Below the pieces are notes generated by a model. That model saw nothing but the letters and a program-made list of their open reading frames with translations. It was not told where the DNA came from and did not search any database. Position numbers and translations under genes: made by a program. Of a DNA stretch of 64,000 nt, positions 36,257-44,934 are shown in pieces. Within the stretch, counting starts at the first letter, position 1; the number at the start of each line of letters is the position of its first letter. The DNA comes from JAMZMI01 sp039944535. GTDB taxonomy: Bacteria; Bacteroidota; Bacteroidia; Cytophagales; Cyclobacteriaceae. The stretch spans positions 372,001-436,000 of the forward strand of contig JBDUYP010000023.1 of assembly GCA_039944535.1 (NCBI GenBank). Reading direction: 5' to 3'.

Positions 36257-36853
36257 ATGAATCAAGCAGCAGCCATAGCACAATATCAACCTCTACTGCA
36301 GTCCATCGCGACTCGTATGGTGGGGTGCATGCACGATGCTGAGGATATCGTTCAGGATACGTTCTTGAAGTATCTATCACTGGATACATCTGAGATTCAA
36401 AACACCAAGGCCTATTTGATTAAGTCGGTAACCAACAGCTGTTTGAATCACATCAATTCGCTGAAAGAAAGGAAGAAGGATTATCTGGAAAGCATCAAAT
36501 TGCCGGAGCTTTTTGAGAAGATTGATTTTTCGCATCTAGACCTTAAGCACGAGTTGGGTTCTGCGCTGGAAGTGCTTCACAAAAAATTGGGCCCAATTGA
36601 ACGGGGGTTGTTTCTGCTCAGAGAGGGTTTTGATTTTGAATACGATGAGCTTCAGGAGATTTTCAATAAGAAAAAAGATCACTGCCGTCAGCTTGTATGC
36701 AGAGCCAAAGAAAAGCTTTCCAAAGAAACAGAGAAGTTTACTTTTTCATTTGACATTGATTCATACTTCGAAGCGATCAATAAGGCCTCTAAAGAGGGTA
36801 ATTTCGATGAATTGATGAATCGAATTTTCGAGACCGGTCCGGCCGAAGAATAA
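36257..36853 (+). CDS. ECF-like sigma-70 family sigma factor
   Basis: The 198-residue protein shows the sigma region 2 pattern (IAQYQPLLQSIATRMVGCMHDAEDIVQDTFLKYL, ~8-41) with the DAEDIVQDTF core. Region 4 (LGPIERGLFLLREGFDFEYDELQEIFNKKKDHCRQLVCRAKEKL, ~111-155) carries the helix-turn-helix. The C-terminal ~40 residues extend beyond a typical ECF, resembling SigJ-type factors with a tail. No anti-sigma gene follows. Targets unknown. Confidence 0.85.
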   Translation: MNQAAAIAQYQPLLQSIATRMVGCMHDAEDIVQDTFLKYLSLDTSEIQNTKAYLIKSVTNSCLNHINSLKERKKDYLESIKLPELFEKIDFSHLDLKHELGSALEVLHKKLGPIERGLFLLREGFDFEYDELQEIFNKKKDHCRQLVCRAKEKLSKETEKFTFSFDIDSYFEAINKASKEGNFDELMNRIFETGPAEE

Positions 36854-36968
36854 TAATTTCACTTTTTTTTAGATTTCTGTCACAAATCATCTGGCACTTT
36901 GTCTTAATAGATGAAAGGAGAGGTTCCTTTTGTCGAAAGACAATTAAATTAAGATTTACAAGAGTTAG

Positions 36969-37754
36969 ATGGAAGTTATTATCCCGTTTTTTATAGCGCA
37001 CTGGTACTTGTCGCTATTTTTTCAGACTTTTTTCCTTCATAGGTATGCGGCGCATAAAGCGTTTACCATGAGTCCCTTTACGGAAAAGGTTTTCTTCGTA
37101 CTTACATGGATTTTTCAAGGCTCCAATTACCTGAGCCCTTATGGATACGGTGTGATGCACAGAATGCACCACGCATATGCTGATACACCCAAAGACCCTC
37201 ATTCTCCAAAATACGATTTGAATCTTTTCAAAATGATGTGGAGAACCAAGTTGACATATTCTACTATTACCAATAAGGAAGTTGAAGTAGATGCTCGTTT
37301 CACGGAGGGTGTTCCTCAATGGCATGCGTTTGATAATTTTGCCAGATCATGGGTGTCAAGACTAATCTGGGGTGCTGCTTACGTGGCTGTTTATTGGGTA
37401 TATGCTGATGCGTGGTGGTTGTGGTTGCTATTGCCTGCACAGTTTTTACTTTCTCCAATTCACGGAGCTATCATCAACTGGTTTGCTCATGTTTATGGCT
37501 ATACCAATTTCAAGGTGGGAGACACCTCTAAGAATTTCCTTCCTTTCGACTTTTTGATGATGGGAGAAAGCTACCACAACAATCACCACAAGTATGGTTC
37601 ACGAGCCAACTTTGGTGGTGTGAGATGGCATGAAATTGATCCTACATATCAGGTGATCAAAATTTTGGATAAGCTGGGTGTGATAAGCATGGTGGACAAA
37701 AAAGCCGTGAAGTTGAAGCCAGAGTCAAAGAAAAAGGCCAAGGTGGCAGCATAA
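36969..37754 (+). CDS. Acyl-CoA (stearoyl-CoA-like) fatty-acid desaturase
   Basis: The 261-residue membrane enzyme has the three histidine clusters that bind the di-iron centre: HRYAAH (24-29), HRMHH (64-68) and HNNHH (203-207), in the order and spacing of delta-9 acyl-CoA desaturases. Four hydrophobic helices surround them. It inserts a double bond into saturated acyl chains to adjust membrane fluidity. The C-terminus is lysine-rich (KPESKKKAKVAA). No cytochrome b5 domain is present. The gene ends in a strong terminator. Confidence 0.9.
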   Translation: MEVIIPFFIAHWYLSLFFQTFFLHRYAAHKAFTMSPFTEKVFFVLTWIFQGSNYLSPYGYGVMHRMHHAYADTPKDPHSPKYDLNLFKMMWRTKLTYSTITNKEVEVDARFTEGVPQWHAFDNFARSWVSRLIWGAAYVAVYWVYADAWWLWLLLPAQFLLSPIHGAIINWFAHVYGYTNFKVGDTSKNFLPFDFLMMGESYHNNHHKYGSRANFGGVRWHEIDPTYQVIKILDKLGVISMVDKKAVKLKPESKKKAKVAA

Positions 37755-37785
37755 AATATTTGATTGAAAATCAATAAGAATAATT

Positions 37786-37813
37786 AGGGCGCTCATTGAG
37801 CGCCCTTTTTTTA
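37786..37813 (+). terminator. Terminator after the desaturase gene
   Basis: The stem AGGGCGCTC / GAGCGCCCT with an ATT loop is followed by seven Ts, 31 bases after the stop codon. Confidence 0.9.
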
Positions 37814-37939
37814 TGCTGATTTTAGAAACCACGAATCGCCATTATGATAAGAGGTTGCCACTCATCAAGTTTTAATACCTAAAAGCAACAGAAAACTCTT
37901 GCATCCCGTCTGAGAGATTAGAAACCAACCAATACGCCT

Positions 37940-40351
37940 GTGTTTAAGAACTATATCAAGGTAGCCTATCGCAATTTTCTGAGACATAAAGTTTATTCTG
38001 CCATCAACATTTCCGGACTGGCCATTGGGCTCACCTGTTTCTTGTTGATTTTCCTATATATCCGTGATGAACTGAGCTTTGACAAAATGCACTCCAAGAC
38101 GGATCGTATTTACCGCCTGTTGGAAAACTTTGAAAGCGAAGGAATTGGGGAGCATTCGGCAAGTCAGCCCTTTCCTGTGGGGCCAACCTTGATGAATGAT
38201 TTTGGAGGGATGATTGACCATACCGTCCGATTGTTCAACTTTCAGTCCCCAACGCTGACACTGGCAAACAAAGAACTAGACAAGGCCTTTAATGAATCAC
38301 GTTTCTTTTTTGCTGATTCCACATTCTTTGATGTATTTGATTTTGAATTGATCAGAGGAAATAAGGAAACCGCCCTGGATAACCCAAACGCTATTTTGAT
38401 AACCGAATCGATGGTTGAGAAATATTTTGACGGTGCTGATCCTATGGGCAAAAATCTAGAATTTCAGGGCGGTCAGAACCTGGAAGTCGTAGGCGTTTTG
38501 GCTGATGCGCCGCTCAACGCACATTTTCAATTTGATTTTATAGCATCCTTTTCTAGCCTCAATGCACATTATAATGGTCAGTTGCCAAAAACCTGGTACT
38601 GGAATCCGTGTTGGACGTATTTGGTTTTGAATGAAAACACCACGACAGAGGATTTAAGTGCATATTTTCCAGATTTTGTAAAGAAATACTTTCCAGATTT
38701 TGTTGCTGATGACATAACGTTGGAACTTCAGCCTCTTACAGATATTCACCTCAAGTCAAGGCTGGATTATGAGATTCAGGCCAATGGTAATGAATCCAAT
38801 ATCTACATCTTTAGTGCCGTAGCGCTTTTCGTATTGCTCATTGCTACTATCAACTTTGTTAACCTGGCAACCGCGAGAGCGAGCAAGCGGGCAAAGGAAG
38901 TTGGAGTAAGGAAAAGTCTGGGAAGTGTCAAAACGCAACTTGTATTTCAGTTTGTGGTAGAGTCGGTAGTGCTCACATTGTTGGCATGTGCTGTAGCACT
39001 GATGCTGGTAAGTTTGGCTCTCCCCGAATTCAATGCCCTGACGGAGAAGGCATTGAGCCTTTCGGTACTTCTGGAGCCTGTTATGATTCTGGGCATTATC
39101 GGTCTTTCTCTGCTGGTAGGTTTACTGGCGGGCTTTTATCCTGCTTTCGTACTGTCATCATTTGACCCTGTGCTTGTTTTGAAAAACACTTTTAAGAAGG
39201 CTGGAGGCTTTAATTTTCGGAAGGTACTTGTAACAGCGCAATTCACCGTTTCGATTGTGTTGATCATAGGCACCATAGTGGCTGTGCGTCAACTCAGCCT
39301 CTTGCAAAACGATGATATCGGTTTCAATAAAGAAGAGATCTTGATGATCCCCGTGATCAAATCACCTATGGGAAAGCATTATGAGTCTTTCAAGTCGGAG
39401 GCACTGAAGAGTACCAATGTGCTTTCTATGACAGCCGTGGAGGAGGTTGTAGGAGCCAAACATCAGGTGAACAATTACCGGTTTGAGGGGATGGAGCAAT
39501 CAAAGCCTTTTCCGCACTTTCATGTCCGGCATGATTTTACTTCTACTTTTGATATACCCATGGTTGTTGGCCGTGACTATGAAATGACCATGATCACAGA
39601 TGATTCACTGGCACTGGTAGTGAATGAAAAGCTCGTGCAAACCATGGGGTGGGGTACACCTCAGGATGCTTTGGGCAAGCGGTTTTATTTTGGGGATGAG
39701 CTGAGAGGAAAAGTGATTGGAGTAGTCAAAGACTACAATTTTGTTTCAAAACACCATCCCATTGCACCATTTGTGCTTACGCTAAATTCTCAACCCTGGG
39801 CATTCAATTTGTTTATAAAGTATGTGGCAGTTAAGGTGGATGGAGAAAATATCACCAATGCCATTAACGACCTTGATGTTGCGTGGAGTCAATTTATTCC
39901 TAACCGACCCTTCGACTATTTTTTTCTTGACGACAGATTAAATGACTCATATAAGGCAGAACAAAAGCTGAGCACGGTTACCTTGATATTCTCTGGGTTG
40001 GCGATTCTCGTAGCTTGTTTGGGGCTGTTTGGCCTGGCCACTTTCAGCATAGAGCAGCGAAGAAAGGAAATTGGTGTTAGGAAGGTGTTGGGTATCAGTT
40101 CATCACAACTCATGGTTTTGCTGTCCAGCGAATTTCTGTTCCTCATCCTGATATCTTTTCTTATTGCTGTTCCCATTTCGTACGTCGCACTTAGAGAATG
40201 GCTTACTGATTTTGCATACCGAATTGATATCGGAGTGTGGCCGTACGTCATAGCCTGTTTCATAACATTTTTGGTGGCGCTTGTTACAATCAGCTATCAC
40301 GCTTTCAGGGCAACCAGAATAAATCCGGCCGAAACACTCAAATACGAATAG
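37940..40351 (+). CDS. FtsX/MacB-type ABC transporter permease (orphan)
   Basis: The protein has 803 residues with a GTG start at 37940. It has the Bacteroidota double-FtsX layout: an N-terminal anchor helix (NISGLAIGLTCFLLIFLY), MacB-like periplasmic domain, three helices of the first FtsX (ending ATINFVNLATARASKRAKEVGVRK), a second periplasmic domain, and three more ending TFSIEQRRKEIGVRKVLGIS. The EIGVRK coupling motif appears at both cytoplasmic exits. No ATPase gene adjoins, as is usual for these. Role probably in lipid, peptide or antimicrobial export signalling. It lies upstream of a small membrane protein and a kinase. Confidence 0.85.
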   Translation: MFKNYIKVAYRNFLRHKVYSAINISGLAIGLTCFLLIFLYIRDELSFDKMHSKTDRIYRLLENFESEGIGEHSASQPFPVGPTLMNDFGGMIDHTVRLFNFQSPTLTLANKELDKAFNESRFFFADSTFFDVFDFELIRGNKETALDNPNAILITESMVEKYFDGADPMGKNLEFQGGQNLEVVGVLADAPLNAHFQFDFIASFSSLNAHYNGQLPKTWYWNPCWTYLVLNENTTTEDLSAYFPDFVKKYFPDFVADDITLELQPLTDIHLKSRLDYEIQANGNESNIYIFSAVALFVLLIATINFVNLATARASKRAKEVGVRKSLGSVKTQLVFQFVVESVVLTLLACAVALMLVSLALPEFNALTEKALSLSVLLEPVMILGIIGLSLLVGLLAGFYPAFVLSSFDPVLVLKNTFKKAGGFNFRKVLVTAQFTVSIVLIIGTIVAVRQLSLLQNDDIGFNKEEILMIPVIKSPMGKHYESFKSEALKSTNVLSMTAVEEVVGAKHQVNNYRFEGMEQSKPFPHFHVRHDFTSTFDIPMVVGRDYEMTMITDDSLALVVNEKLVQTMGWGTPQDALGKRFYFGDELRGKVIGVVKDYNFVSKHHPIAPFVLTLNSQPWAFNLFIKYVAVKVDGENITNAINDLDVAWSQFIPNRPFDYFFLDDRLNDSYKAEQKLSTVTLIFSGLAILVACLGLFGLATFSIEQRRKEIGVRKVLGISSSQLMVLLSSEFLFLILISFLIAVPISYVALREWLTDFAYRIDIGVWPYVIACFITFLVALVTISYHAFRATRINPAETLKYE

Positions 40352-40440
40352 ATTTATAAAGCTTTCTTGCATTATTTATTGAGTCAGGCTTGCCATTGTG
40401 GATTAGTTGTGGCTTTTTTGAATAGAAATCAAAAAAGCTT

Positions 40441-40632
40441 ATGGTCCAGTTTCTTAAACAACTTTCTTATTACGGCGGTGTTCTTTTGGCATCACTGGGT
40501 TTGGTACTTATAGTAATCCAAAATGAAACAGGGCACAGTCCTGGCTGGATAGTGGCCCTGCTCACTGGTGTGATTTGGGTTTGTGGTCTATCCATAATCA
40601 TCGTCGTTTTCAAACGTGGACTGGATGGCTGA
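40441..40632 (+). CDS. Small two-span membrane protein upstream of the kinase
   Basis: The ORF encodes 63 residues with two hydrophobic helices (GVLLASLGLVLIVI and WIVALLTGVIWVCGLSIIIVVF). The 3' end overlaps the next gene's start, so it is co-translated with the receiver-LytS kinase; as that kinase has no membrane part, this protein may tether or sense for it. That role is inferred from position only. No family recognised. Confidence 0.6.
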   Translation: MVQFLKQLSYYGGVLLASLGLVLIVIQNETGHSPGWIVALLTGVIWVCGLSIIIVVFKRGLDG

Positions 40633-41623
40633 TGCGCCTGTATCAGACCTTGTAAAGATTCTCTATGTTGATGATGAGCAGGGGAATATCGATTACTTCA
40701 AAACAGTATTTAGGAGGGAATATAATGTGCTCACCGCCAAATCGGGCGATGAAGCTTTAGGCATACTAAAATCCGAAAGGGATATCAACATCATCCTGAC
40801 GGATCAGCGGATGCCGCGCATGACCGGAATTGAGTTTCTGAAAAACGCTATGGAGGTGTCTATGGATCCGGTTCGTATCCTGGTGACAGGATATGCTGAT
40901 ATGGATACGGTAATTAGCGCCATCAATCAGGGGCATATTTTTCATTACATATCCAAGCCTTGGACGTATGATGAGATGAAAATTGTCATAAGTCGTGCGA
41001 CGGAGAATTATAAGCTCACAAAAAAAAATAAAGAGCTACTTGTGCAGTCGGAGAGGCAGGAAAAAGAGATGGTGATTTCCGAGCTGGAGAGTCTTAGAAA
41101 TCAAGTCAACCCGCACTTCCTTTTCAACTGTCTGAACACACTTCGAGCCCTGGTTCCCGAAAATCAGGATGCACGTGATTTCGTTAACCGTCTGTCCAGC
41201 ATATACAGGCACATGCTTGTTCACAATCAGGACAATAGGGTTTTACTTCGTGATGAGCTGCAGTTTTGCGAAAACTATTTTTTCCTTCAGAAAGTGAGAT
41301 TTCAAAATGCTTTGATTTTTCATCAGGAGATCAGCGAAAGTGTACTTGACTCAGAAATACCAAGTGCCTCTCTGCAGATTTTAATTGAAAACACTATCAA
41401 ACACAATGTTGTAACCAATAGTACGCCGCTTTCCGTATGGCTGTACAATGAGGACAACTGGCTTATTGTCAAGAACAACTATCAGGCAAAAGAGCATGTG
41501 GTATCAACAGGAATAGGTCAGGACAATCTCAAACAGCGCTATTCCTACCTTACCAAAAGGCGGCCTGAATTTTTCATGACCGACGGATTTTACTATTCAA
41601 AAATTCCGTTATTGCCGGATTAG
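40625..41623 (+). CDS. Receiver-LytS hybrid: response-regulator domain fused to a soluble His kinase
   Basis: The protein has 332 residues from the ATG at 40625, or 335 from a GTG at 40616. Residues ~10-125 are a receiver domain (VDDEQ, Asp60 in LTDQRMPRMTG, Lys in YISKPW). A coiled-coil linker (~128-155) leads to a LytS-type kinase: NQVNPHFLFN with phosphorylated His164, N-box ENTIKHN and G-box GIGQDNL. There is no membrane segment, unusual for LytS kinases. The receiver presumably governs the kinase, which should act on the downstream LytTR regulator. Confidence 0.83.
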   Translation: MADAPVSDLVKILYVDDEQGNIDYFKTVFRREYNVLTAKSGDEALGILKSERDINIILTDQRMPRMTGIEFLKNAMEVSMDPVRILVTGYADMDTVISAINQGHIFHYISKPWTYDEMKIVISRATENYKLTKKNKELLVQSERQEKEMVISELESLRNQVNPHFLFNCLNTLRALVPENQDARDFVNRLSSIYRHMLVHNQDNRVLLRDELQFCENYFFLQKVRFQNALIFHQEISESVLDSEIPSASLQILIENTIKHNVVTNSTPLSVWLYNEDNWLIVKNNYQAKEHVVSTGIGQDNLKQRYSYLTKRRPEFFMTDGFYYSKIPLLPD

Positions 41624-41649
41624 TTTTATATTAATACTAAAATCCAGTT

Positions 41650-42414
41650 ATGCTTAACATTGCCATTATAGAAGATGAACCACTTGCAGCAGAAGATTTG
41701 GCCAAAACTCTTGGTGAAGTCAGTGACGAGTGCAAAGTCGTGGTGAAGCTGGATAGCGTAAAATCGGCGATAGCATGGCTTTCTGAAAATAATGTTGATC
41801 TAATCTTGTCGGACATAGAGTTGGGAGATGGTTTGAGCTTTGATGTTTTTAGCCAGGTGAAGAACAATACACCCATTGTGCTTACCACCGCATATGACCA
41901 GTATGCCCTCAGGGCGTTCAAAGAAAAGAGTGTTGATTATCTGTTGAAGCCGATAGATAAAGATGAGCTCAAGGCTGCTATTGAGAAGTATAAAAACTGG
42001 GCTCGAGACAAAAAAGAGTTTGATATGCAGTCGCTTCTCGCCGCGATTAAACCAAGCAATGAACGAAGCTATCAGCAGAGGTTCATGGTGACACTGGGAG
42101 AGAAGATTAAGTCAGTACAAGAGAAAGATGTTGCTTATTTTTTCAGTGAGGATCGCTATACATTTTTAGTTACAAATCAAGGGGCTCAGCATATCATCAA
42201 TTACAATTTGGGAGATTTGGAAACCAACCTGGATCCCGATAAGTTTTTTAGGATCAATAGAAAATTCATAATTGCCTATTCGGCCATCTCTGGCATGATT
42301 GCCTACTCTAAGAGCAGAGTCAAAGTGGATTTAAATCCTCCGGCTCCAAAAAGCATTGAAGTGGTGGTGAGTGTGGAACGATCCGGCTCTTTCAAAAAAT
42401 GGCTGAATAGATAA
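41650..42414 (+). CDS. LytTR-family response regulator
   Basis: The protein has 254 residues: receiver (~1-120, acidic IEDEP, phospho-Asp55 in ILSDIEL, TTAYDQYALRAF with YLLKPID) and LytTR DNA-binding domain (~145-250; FFSEDRYTFLVTNQG, FFRINRKFIIAYSAI). The gene begins 26 bases after the receiver-LytS kinase stop and is its likely target. LytTR regulators bind direct repeats and often control surface or autolysin genes. Genes controlled are not known; egtB starts 76 bases downstream. Confidence 0.88.
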   Translation: MLNIAIIEDEPLAAEDLAKTLGEVSDECKVVVKLDSVKSAIAWLSENNVDLILSDIELGDGLSFDVFSQVKNNTPIVLTTAYDQYALRAFKEKSVDYLLKPIDKDELKAAIEKYKNWARDKKEFDMQSLLAAIKPSNERSYQQRFMVTLGEKIKSVQEKDVAYFFSEDRYTFLVTNQGAQHIINYNLGDLETNLDPDKFFRINRKFIIAYSAISGMIAYSKSRVKVDLNPPAPKSIEVVVSVERSGSFKKWLNR

Positions 42415-42490
42415 TGTTTTTTATTTTGTACCGAACCAAATTGACCCTTTCACAGTTGAAATAATTCTCCTGAAAGCGAAATTCTGCTCG

Positions 42491-43759
42491 ATGCAATCTG
42501 ACAATCCCACAACACGAGACAACAATTCAATTTTATCCCCCAGGTATTTAACTATTAGGAAACAATCGTTGATAATCTGCGAGCCGCTACAAGTTGAGGA
42601 TTATGTGGTGCAACCAACGATGGACGTGAGCCCTCCAAAGTGGCATCTCGCTCATACCACCTGGTTTTTCGAAGCTTTCGTTTTGCTCAAATACTTCAAG
42701 GGGTTTAAGGTTTACCGCGAAGACTTCCACTATCTCTTTAATAGCTATTACATCTCAGCGGGAGAACGCTGGGCCAGAGCGGACAGGGGGAATCTAACCA
42801 GACCGTCTGTTCAGGAGGTTATCGACTACCGGACATATGTAGATGCGCAAATGGTCGCATTTTTAGCTTCCGGGGAAGTAAGTGAAGAAATAAAGCACGT
42901 CATAGAAGTGGGGCTCAATCATGAACAGCAGCATCAGGAGCTATTGGTTTATGATATCAAATATATTCTTGGTCACAATCCCACATATCCGGTTTATCAG
43001 GAGCAAAAGCTGAAGGATCATTCAGAGGGACAAAAGGCTAACTGGCTGAAGATAGGTGAAGGTATCTACGATATAGGTCATGATGGGAAAGGATTTTGTT
43101 TTGACAATGAACTGGGTAGGCACAGACAATTTCTCCATGCTTTTGAGATATCATCAGCCTTGGTTACCAATGCCGAATACTTGGAATTTGTTCAATCCGG
43201 GGGATATAAAGATCATTTTTTGTGGTTGTCGGAAGGATGGGACTGGGCGAACAGCGAGCAAGCGGAGCATCCGATGTATTGGGAGCATAAAGATGGTCTG
43301 TGGATGAATTATACATTAGGTGGGTTAGTGCCGATTGATCTCAATGCTCCGGTCAGTCACATCTCTTTTTTTGAAGCGGATGCTTATGCCAAGTGGCGCG
43401 GGTGCCGCCTGCCAACCGAGTTCGAGTGGGAAGTGGCGGCAAGGCAGTTTCAGCCAGAACTATCTGAAAAATCCAACTTTGTGGAGGAAGCTCATTTTGA
43501 AACAATTCCCACTGGCACTTATGATTTTCTGGGAAACCTGTGGGAGTGGACATCAAGTGCTTATCGACCGTATCCATTTTACCAGGCTCCAGAAGGCCCT
43601 CTTGGTGAATACAATGGCAAGTTTATGATCAATCAAATGGTACTGAGAGGCGGCTCATACGCCACGCAGCGCCATCATATCCGACATACGTACAGAAATT
43701 TTTTTCACCCGCATTTGCGGTGGATGTGTAGCGGCATTCGCATAGCAAGGCATACCTAA
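42491..43759 (+). CDS. egtB: Ergothioneine biosynthesis sulfoxide synthase EgtB
   Basis: The 422-residue non-heme iron enzyme couples cysteine-type sulfur to trimethyl-histidine (hercynine) with O2. DinB-like N-domain: first iron ligand in WHLAHTTWFF (His52 or His55), then HX3HXE as NHEQQHQE (His144, His148, Glu150). The C-terminal FGE-sulfatase domain (IYDIGHDG onward, ending LRWMCSGIRIARH) completes the family's plan. The gene is followed after 15 bases by egtD, which makes hercynine, so the pair can start ergothioneine synthesis. egtA, egtC and egtE are not in the window. An ovothiol (OvoA-like) function is less likely, as OvoA carries a methyltransferase domain. Confidence 0.9.
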   Translation: MQSDNPTTRDNNSILSPRYLTIRKQSLIICEPLQVEDYVVQPTMDVSPPKWHLAHTTWFFEAFVLLKYFKGFKVYREDFHYLFNSYYISAGERWARADRGNLTRPSVQEVIDYRTYVDAQMVAFLASGEVSEEIKHVIEVGLNHEQQHQELLVYDIKYILGHNPTYPVYQEQKLKDHSEGQKANWLKIGEGIYDIGHDGKGFCFDNELGRHRQFLHAFEISSALVTNAEYLEFVQSGGYKDHFLWLSEGWDWANSEQAEHPMYWEHKDGLWMNYTLGGLVPIDLNAPVSHISFFEADAYAKWRGCRLPTEFEWEVAARQFQPELSEKSNFVEEAHFETIPTGTYDFLGNLWEWTSSAYRPYPFYQAPEGPLGEYNGKFMINQMVLRGGSYATQRHHIRHTYRNFFHPHLRWMCSGIRIARHT

Positions 43760-43774
43760 TACACATATTTAAAA

Positions 43775-44716
43775 TTGACACAGTTCAAACAAGACGTTCT
43801 AGAAGGCTTATCGTCAAACCCCAAAAGACTTTCTTCGAGGTATTTCTATGATGAAAAAGGTGACCAACTTTTTCAAAAGATCATGCAGCTGGAGGAGTAC
43901 TACCTTTCGCGTGCAGAGCTATGTGTTTTTGAGAATCACAAAGTAAGATTGCTGGAGCTCATGCGGCCTGAGGAGCATTTCAGAATTATTGAACTTGGAG
44001 CAGGTGATGGCAGTAAAACCAAAGTTTTGCTCAAGCATTTCTCTGACCAGCAAGCCTCTTTCTCCTATTGCCCTGTTGATATATCAGCAAGCGTATTGCA
44101 AACATTAAAGTCGAACCTGGAAACGGAGATACCCAATCTCAACGTGGAACCCAAGCCGGGTGATTATTTTAAGATTTTGAATGATTTGAAGTTTCAGAAA
44201 GATGGTCATAATGTGGTTTATTTCCTGGGGTCTAACATCGGTAATTTCCTCAATGAAATAGCGACAGGGTTTTTGTCCAGTATCCGTGAAAACCTCAATT
44301 CCGGTGACAGAATGCTCATTGGCTTTGACCTGAAAAAGGATCCCGCCAAAATCCTTGCGGCTTACAACGATTCAAAAGGGGTGACTCGCCAATTCAATCT
44401 GAACATACTGACGCGTATCAATGAGGAATTGGGCGCAGATTTTGACCCAAAGTCATTTGCTCACAATCCTGTGTATGATCCCATGACAGGTGAGTGCAGA
44501 AGTTACCTGGTAAGTCTGCGAGACCAGGAGGTTTGCATTTCATCTTTGAACAAACGAGTTGCGTTCAAGATGTGGGAACCAATTTTTGTGGAGGTTTCTA
44601 AGAAGTATGATGAAGATGAAATTGCTCAATTGGCAGAGTTTTCAGGATTTAAAGTAGTAGAAAACCTCTTTGATCCTGAAAGACTTTTTGCGGACAGTGT
44701 TTGGGAGGTTCTTTAA
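43775..44716 (+). CDS. egtD: L-histidine N-alpha-methyltransferase EgtD
   Basis: The 313-residue SAM-dependent enzyme methylates histidine three times to hercynine. Glycine-rich SAM motif ELGAGDGSKT (~73-82), the YFYDEKGDQLFQKIMQLEEYYLSRAE opening and FLGSNIGNF (~149-157) are signature stretches of the family. The start is TTG at 43775. It is paired with egtB and presumably cotranscribed. The length fits EgtD (~320 residues). Confidence 0.9.
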   Translation: MTQFKQDVLEGLSSNPKRLSSRYFYDEKGDQLFQKIMQLEEYYLSRAELCVFENHKVRLLELMRPEEHFRIIELGAGDGSKTKVLLKHFSDQQASFSYCPVDISASVLQTLKSNLETEIPNLNVEPKPGDYFKILNDLKFQKDGHNVVYFLGSNIGNFLNEIATGFLSSIRENLNSGDRMLIGFDLKKDPAKILAAYNDSKGVTRQFNLNILTRINEELGADFDPKSFAHNPVYDPMTGECRSYLVSLRDQEVCISSLNKRVAFKMWEPIFVEVSKKYDEDEIAQLAEFSGFKVVENLFDPERLFADSVWEVL

Positions 44717-44790
44717 TGGTGAATTCATTTTTTTCACTTTGATTAATCTGCTAGATTTGCGGAACATTTGAGAACAGACGGTTCTCGCAT

Positions 44791-44874
44791 GCGCACGTGG
44801 TGAAATTGGTAGACACGCCATCTTGAGGGGGTGGTGCATTAACTTGCGTGGAAGTTCGAATCTTCTCGTGCGCA
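44791..44874 (+). tRNA. tRNA-Leu (anticodon GAG)
   Basis: The sequence folds as a class II tRNA: acceptor GCGCACG / CGTGCGC with discriminator A, D-loop with GGTAGAC, anticodon loop around CTTGAGG giving GAG, a long variable arm and T-loop GTTCGAATC. The 3' CCA is not encoded. It is followed by a terminator. Confidence 0.93.
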
Positions 44875-44879
44875 CATTT

Positions 44880-44905
44880 AGTCCGGTTACGCTGGACTTT
44901 TTTTA
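44880..44905 (+). terminator. Terminator of the tRNA-Leu(GAG) gene
   Basis: The stem AGTCCGG / CTGGACT (one G-T pair) with a TTACG loop is followed by seven Ts, six bases after the tRNA. Confidence 0.8.
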
Positions 44906-44934
44906 TTTCTGACCTTATCAATATTTCTTTTCTT

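Noticed and set aside
44848..44934. Longer N-terminus for the M42 gene
   Set aside because: It would begin inside the tRNA-Leu gene and read through its terminator.
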